Positions 13,929-16,694 of a stretch of 16,694 bases of DNA are shown here, piece by piece; position 1 is the stretch's first letter, and the number at the start of each line of letters is the position of its first letter. Below the pieces are notes generated by a model. The model was not told the DNA's origin. It worked only from the letters and a program-made list of their open reading frames with translations, and searched no databases. The stretch comes from Xanthobacteraceae bacterium (GTDB lineage Bacteria; Pseudomonadota; Alphaproteobacteria; Rhizobiales; Xanthobacteraceae): NCBI GenBank assembly GCA_030037105.1, contig JASHRY010000125.1, positions 1 to 16,694 of the forward strand, in the 5' to 3' direction. The translations under genes and the position numbers were made by a program.

Positions 13929-14807
13929 TCAGCCAACCGTTTCTGCCGCTATCGGGTTGCGCAGCACGCCGATACCCTCAATGTCGACCTCGCAGATGTC
14001 GCCGTTCTTCATCCATACCGGCGGCTTGCGCGCGAAGCCGACGCCCGAGGGCGTGCCGGTGAAGATGATGTCGCCGGGCTCGAGCGTGAAGCCCTGGGTA
14101 AGGTAGACGAGCGTCTCGACGATCGGGAACATCATGTTGCCGGTATTGTCAGACTGCATCACCTTGCCGTTCAGCCGGCTTTCGATCTTCAAGCCTTTTG
14201 CGCCCGGCGGCAGCTCGTCGGCGGACACAAACCACGGGCCGAAGCCGCCGGTAAAGTCAAAATTCTTGCCCATGTCCCATTGCGAGGTTTTTCGCTGGAA
14301 CTCACGGATCGAGCCGTCATTGCCGCAGGAATAGCCGGCGATGCAGGAGGTGGCATTGGCGGCGGTGAGGTGCTTGGCGCGTTTACCGACGACGAGGATC
14401 AGCTCGGCTTCGTAGTCGAGGGTCTCGGTCACGCGCGGGCGGATGATCGGCTGGCCATGCGGCACCAGCGAGGTGCGGCTGCGCATGAAGATAGTCGGGA
14501 ATTTGGGAACGTCGTCGCGCTGGAAACCCTCCTTGACGTGATCGAGATAATTCAAGCCGAGGCAAATGATCTTGCCGGGCCGGTCCACGGGCAGCCCATA
14601 GGTCAGCTCGGAGAGCGGCAGATGCGCGCTCGCCGGAGCACGCCTGGCGATCTCGGCGAGCGGCTTGAGGTCGCCGTTATGGCGCCGGAGATACTCGCCG
14701 AGATCGGTCGGAACTGCGCCGTCGGCGGCGCTGAGATCGATGACACTGTCACCTTCCACGATGCCGAGTCGCGGACCGGACCTTCCCTCGAACGCTACAA
14801 TTTTCAT
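13929..14807 (-). CDS. Fumarylacetoacetate hydrolase family protein, likely fumarylpyruvate/maleylpyruvate hydrolase
   Basis: A 292-residue FAH-fold enzyme. The metal-site signature is present: LDYEAELILVVGK (Glu133, Glu135) and CGNDGSIREFQ (Asp164), plus ICLGLNYLDH near 81-90 and FTGTPSGVGFARKP near the C-terminus. Such Mg/Mn enzymes cleave a C-C bond in beta-diketo acids. Beside gentisate dioxygenase the expected reaction is ring-fission product to pyruvate plus fumarate or maleate. No maleylpyruvate isomerase is in the window, so either it lies elsewhere or maleylpyruvate is cut directly. ATG 14807 has GAGGA 9 bases upstream. It is 131 bp upstream of the FMN reductase and 44 bp downstream of the ATP-grasp-like gene, so it may belong to either transcript. 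Acylpyruvase or ketodeoxysugar-acid activity cannot be excluded. Confidence 0.9.
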   Translation of the reverse strand: MKIVAFEGRSGPRLGIVEGDSVIDLSAADGAVPTDLGEYLRRHNGDLKPLAEIARRAPASAHLPLSELTYGLPVDRPGKIICLGLNYLDHVKEGFQRDDVPKFPTIFMRSRTSLVPHGQPIIRPRVTETLDYEAELILVVGKRAKHLTAANATSCIAGYSCGNDGSIREFQRKTSQWDMGKNFDFTGGFGPWFVSADELPPGAKGLKIESRLNGKVMQSDNTGNMMFPIVETLVYLTQGFTLEPGDIIFTGTPSGVGFARKPPVWMKNGDICEVDIEGIGVLRNPIAAETVG

Positions 14808-14851
14808 GATCTGTTTTCCTCGATGTCGCGGGTTCCCTTGCGGGAGCGCGA

Positions 14852-15787
14852 CTATAATGCGTGGCCCGGACCGCGCGAAGCGAAATCCGGGCCACCAAAG
14901 AAATGTTTCCTGAGCCGCGCGCGCGCGGCGAGCGCGCCCGCAAGGTCAAAGCCGTTGACGATGGCGAGGCGGAAGCCGCCGGGCGGCATGGCGTGACGTT
15001 CCGGAGCCCGATCCTCGTGGAAGGTGATTTGTACGCTGGTGACGCCGTTCATGCGCTTGATCTCCTCGACCAGCGCCTGCGGCGGATGACGATGGTGGCG
15101 GCCGCCCGGCCCGAACAACACCACGCTATACCCGTCGCGCCGATCGCCATCGGCGAAATCCCAAATGCCCGTCTCGTAGAGCCGCACCAGCGCCTCGATC
15201 CAGCCGGCGCCGTAAAGATCCGGCCATTGGTCGGCGAAGCGCAGATGCACCTCGATGATGGTGCCGCCGATGGTTTCGAGATTGAGCATGCCGCAATAGC
15301 CGGCAAGATGCGCCCGCACCCATTGGCCGCAGCGCGCTTCGATGCCGGCGTCGGGCCCGGCATGCACGGTCCAGTAATCGAACGTGCCTTCGCCCGCCGG
15401 CTTGCCGGTGGCGTGCCGCCACCAGCGCGGCTCGCCGTCGACCACCACGACATCGGAGGAGACATGGCGGCCGTCGAGCAACGTCATCCAAAAATGGCCG
15501 GGCGCGTAGTGCTCCTCATAATCGGCCTGCGAGTGCAGCACGCGGCTGCCGACGGCCATGCCCCTGAGATTGACGATCGGCTTGGAAAAAACCGGAAAGC
15601 GCGGCGGCGCCGTCCCGTGCGGGCCGGCGTCGAGGTTCTGGCTGAGCGCCACCGCCAATTTGTCGTAGACCCAGCGGTGCGCCGGGTACCATTGCCAAGC
15701 ATCGCTGTCCTCGGTCGGAATGTTCGCCGCGGTTTCGACCTCGGCAAAATATTGCAGGCGCCAGGGATCGGCTTCGCAGATCGGCAT
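14852..15787 (-). CDS. Uncharacterised protein with ATP-grasp-like features, next to egtD
   Basis: A 311-residue protein that I cannot name. It is soluble, with no signal or membrane segment. FSKPIVNLRGMAVGS (68-81), LLDGRHVSSDVVVVDGEPRW (103-122) and LNLETIGGTIIEVHLRF (168-184) resemble the second lobe of ATP-grasp ligases: a nucleotide-contacting Lys, then acidic metal ligands such as Glu171 and Glu179. This is inference from pattern. The N-terminus (MPICEADPWRLQYF) looks like a real start, though the Shine-Dalgarno is weak. The last ~14 residues (from GGPDF) are encoded by an inverted repeat and look acquired. The gene follows egtD at 80 bp, suggesting a shared transcript and a role in histidine-betaine or amino-acid metabolism. 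An alternative is an unrelated member of the same operon. Confidence 0.75.
   Translation of the reverse strand: MPICEADPWRLQYFAEVETAANIPTEDSDAWQWYPAHRWVYDKLAVALSQNLDAGPHGTAPPRFPVFSKPIVNLRGMAVGSRVLHSQADYEEHYAPGHFWMTLLDGRHVSSDVVVVDGEPRWWRHATGKPAGEGTFDYWTVHAGPDAGIEARCGQWVRAHLAGYCGMLNLETIGGTIIEVHLRFADQWPDLYGAGWIEALVRLYETGIWDFADGDRRDGYSVVLFGPGGRHHRHPPQALVEEIKRMNGVTSVQITFHEDRAPERHAMPPGGFRLAIVNGFDLAGALAARARLRKHFFGGPDFASRGPGHAL
14861..14895. repeat. REP-like inverted repeat overlapping the 3' end of the ATP-grasp-like gene
   Basis: Exact 10-bp arms GTGGCCCGGA (14861-14870) and TCCGGGCCAC (14886-14895) surround a 15-base loop with gcgaagcgaaa. This form is a widespread bacterial intergenic palindrome, recalled from memory. 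It lies within the last codons of the 15787-14852 gene and could also end its transcript, though there is no T-run. Confidence 0.7.
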
Positions 15788-15798
15788 GGAATCAGACG

Positions 15799-15882
15799 AC
15801 GGAAAACAGAGGACGGAGGACGGAAGTGTTGAACCCGAAGCAGCTGGCGTCCATCATCCGTCGTCCGTCATCTGTCATCCGT
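15799..15882. repeat. Large imperfect inverted repeat built from GGACGGA-type units, at the 3' end of egtD
   Basis: The 26-bp arms 15799-15824 and 15857-15882 are complementary at 22 of 26 positions around a ~32-base loop. The left arm contains tandem GGACGGA GGACGGA; the right arm has TCCGTCGTCCGTC. The right arm covers the egtD stop codon (15868-15870) and its final residues. It is probably a mobile intergenic repeat that doubles as a hairpin between egtD and the next gene. Confidence 0.7.
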
Positions 15883-16694
15883 TCTCCGCAACGCATGGAC
15901 GCTGAACAGGCCGTCGCTCCACACCGCAAGCGGCGACCAGCCGCTGCCATGCGCCAGGGCCTCAAACGAGTCGATCGAATATTTATAGCTGTTCTCGGTA
16001 TGGATCGTTTCGCCGGCGCGGAATTCGATCGTGGCGTCGCACACCTTCACCTTTTGCCGGCGAGTGCTGGCGAGATGCATTTCGACGCGGTTGCGCTCGC
16101 CGTTGTAGAAGGCGTGGTGCTCGAAGGCGGCGAGATCGAAATCGGCACCAAGCTCGCGGTTGATGCGGGCGAGCAAATTGAGATTGAATCGCGCGGTGAC
16201 GCCGGCGGCGTCGTTATAGGCGCGGTAGAGGATGTCGGGCGATTTGACGAGATCGACGCCGACGACGAAGACGGCGCCGGGGCCGAGCATGGCGCCGGTT
16301 CGGCGTAGAAACTGCGCCGCCTCATGCGGCTCGAAATTGCCGATCGTCGATCCGGGAAACAAGCCGACGCGCGGCGTCGTCGCGACTTCCGGCGGCAGCT
16401 CCGTCAGGATCGAGAAATCCGCGACCACGGGATGGATCGCCAGATGCGGGAAATCGCGGCGCAATTGCGCCGCGTCCTGCTGCAAGAACTCCCCGGAAAT
16501 ATCGACCGGAATATAGGCCCCGATACTCACCGCGGCGCCGATGAGGATACGCGCTTTGCGGCTCGATCCGCTGCCGAATTCGATCAAGGCGCAACCGGGC
16601 GGAAACAGCGCGGCGATCGCCGCCGCGTGCTCGCCGAGAAGCGCTAGCTCGCTGCGCGTCGGATAATATTCCGGCAGACGGGTAATGCTCTCGA
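15868..16694 (-). CDS. egtD: L-histidine N-alpha-methyltransferase EgtD, partial (N-terminus beyond the right edge)
   Basis: A SAM-dependent enzyme that trimethylates histidine to hercynine, the first step of ergothioneine synthesis. The frame is open from the window edge, beginning ESITRLPEYYPTRSEL, a hallmark of EgtD. It continues IEFGSGSSRKARIL (SAM loop), YIPVDISGEFL, VVADF, LFPGSTIGNFEP, and near the end RAGETIHTENSYKYS, where the Glu-Asn-Ser stretch is part of the histidine pocket. About 275 residues are visible of a usual ~320, so roughly the first 45 are missing. The protein ends LFSVHAL plus a few residues (RRTDDR) supplied by the inverted repeat. egtB is not visible and would be expected just to the right. 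The ATP-grasp-like gene follows at 80 bp. Confidence 0.96.
   Translation of the reverse strand, partial: ESITRLPEYYPTRSELALLGEHAAAIAALFPPGCALIEFGSGSSRKARILIGAAVSIGAYIPVDISGEFLQQDAAQLRRDFPHLAIHPVVADFSILTELPPEVATTPRVGLFPGSTIGNFEPHEAAQFLRRTGAMLGPGAVFVVGVDLVKSPDILYRAYNDAAGVTARFNLNLLARINRELGADFDLAAFEHHAFYNGERNRVEMHLASTRRQKVKVCDATIEFRAGETIHTENSYKYSIDSFEALAHGSGWSPLAVWSDGLFSVHALRRTDDR

Noticed and set aside
14850..14860. TATAAT on the plus strand (and TATAGT opposite it) as a promoter
   Set aside because: No acceptable -35 element was found on either strand, and no plus-strand gene follows.

Overview
The window is high-GC, tightly packed chromosomal DNA. It most likely comes from an alphaproteobacterium of the order Hyphomicrobiales, near Bradyrhizobium or Xanthobacteraceae. 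The evidence is GC-rich third positions, a GatB of familiar alphaproteobacterial form, GGAGG-type ribosome binding sites, and short intergenic palindromes of the kind common in that group. The genus is an inference. I see no tRNA, rRNA, CRISPR, transposase or phage gene.

Layout: (1) 1-2294: the 5' part of gatB (minus, cut by the left edge) diverges from a secreted double NTF2-like protein (plus). (2) 2487-6394, minus: a likely operon of a PEP-synthase-type phosphohistidine (swivelling) protein, a Tat-exported ABC substrate-binding protein and a HAD hydrolase whose start overlaps the previous stop (TGATG). (3) 6395-6818: a 424-bp divergent regulatory region with three separate inverted repeats. 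(4) 6819-8243, plus: a MocR-type regulator whose aminotransferase domain has lost the residues that hold PLP. (5) 8255-10615, minus: two tandem MetE-catalytic-domain-only methyltransferase paralogues, both with intact zinc ligands. (6) 10919-12001, plus: a stand-alone ATP-binding domain of the PEP synthase/PPDK type. (7) 12021-14807, minus: gentisate 1,2-dioxygenase, an NAD(P)H-dependent FMN reductase and a fumarylacetoacetate-hydrolase-family protein. (8) 14852-16694, minus: a protein with ATP-grasp-like features, and the C-terminal part of egtD (histidine methyltransferase, cut by the right edge).

How the genes may work together: the 570-aa phosphohistidine protein and the 360-aa ATP-binding protein match, in size and domain split, the two-protein phenylphosphate synthase of anaerobic phenol degraders. 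No UbiD-type carboxylase is present, so any substrate is unknown. With the pseudo-enzyme MocR regulator, an orphan solute-binding protein, a HAD phosphatase-like protein and two MetE-like proteins, this looks like an uncharacterised catabolic or salvage locus. It lies beside a gentisate ring-cleavage module that could feed central metabolism as pyruvate plus a C4 acid. The functional link between the two blocks is inferred from proximity only.
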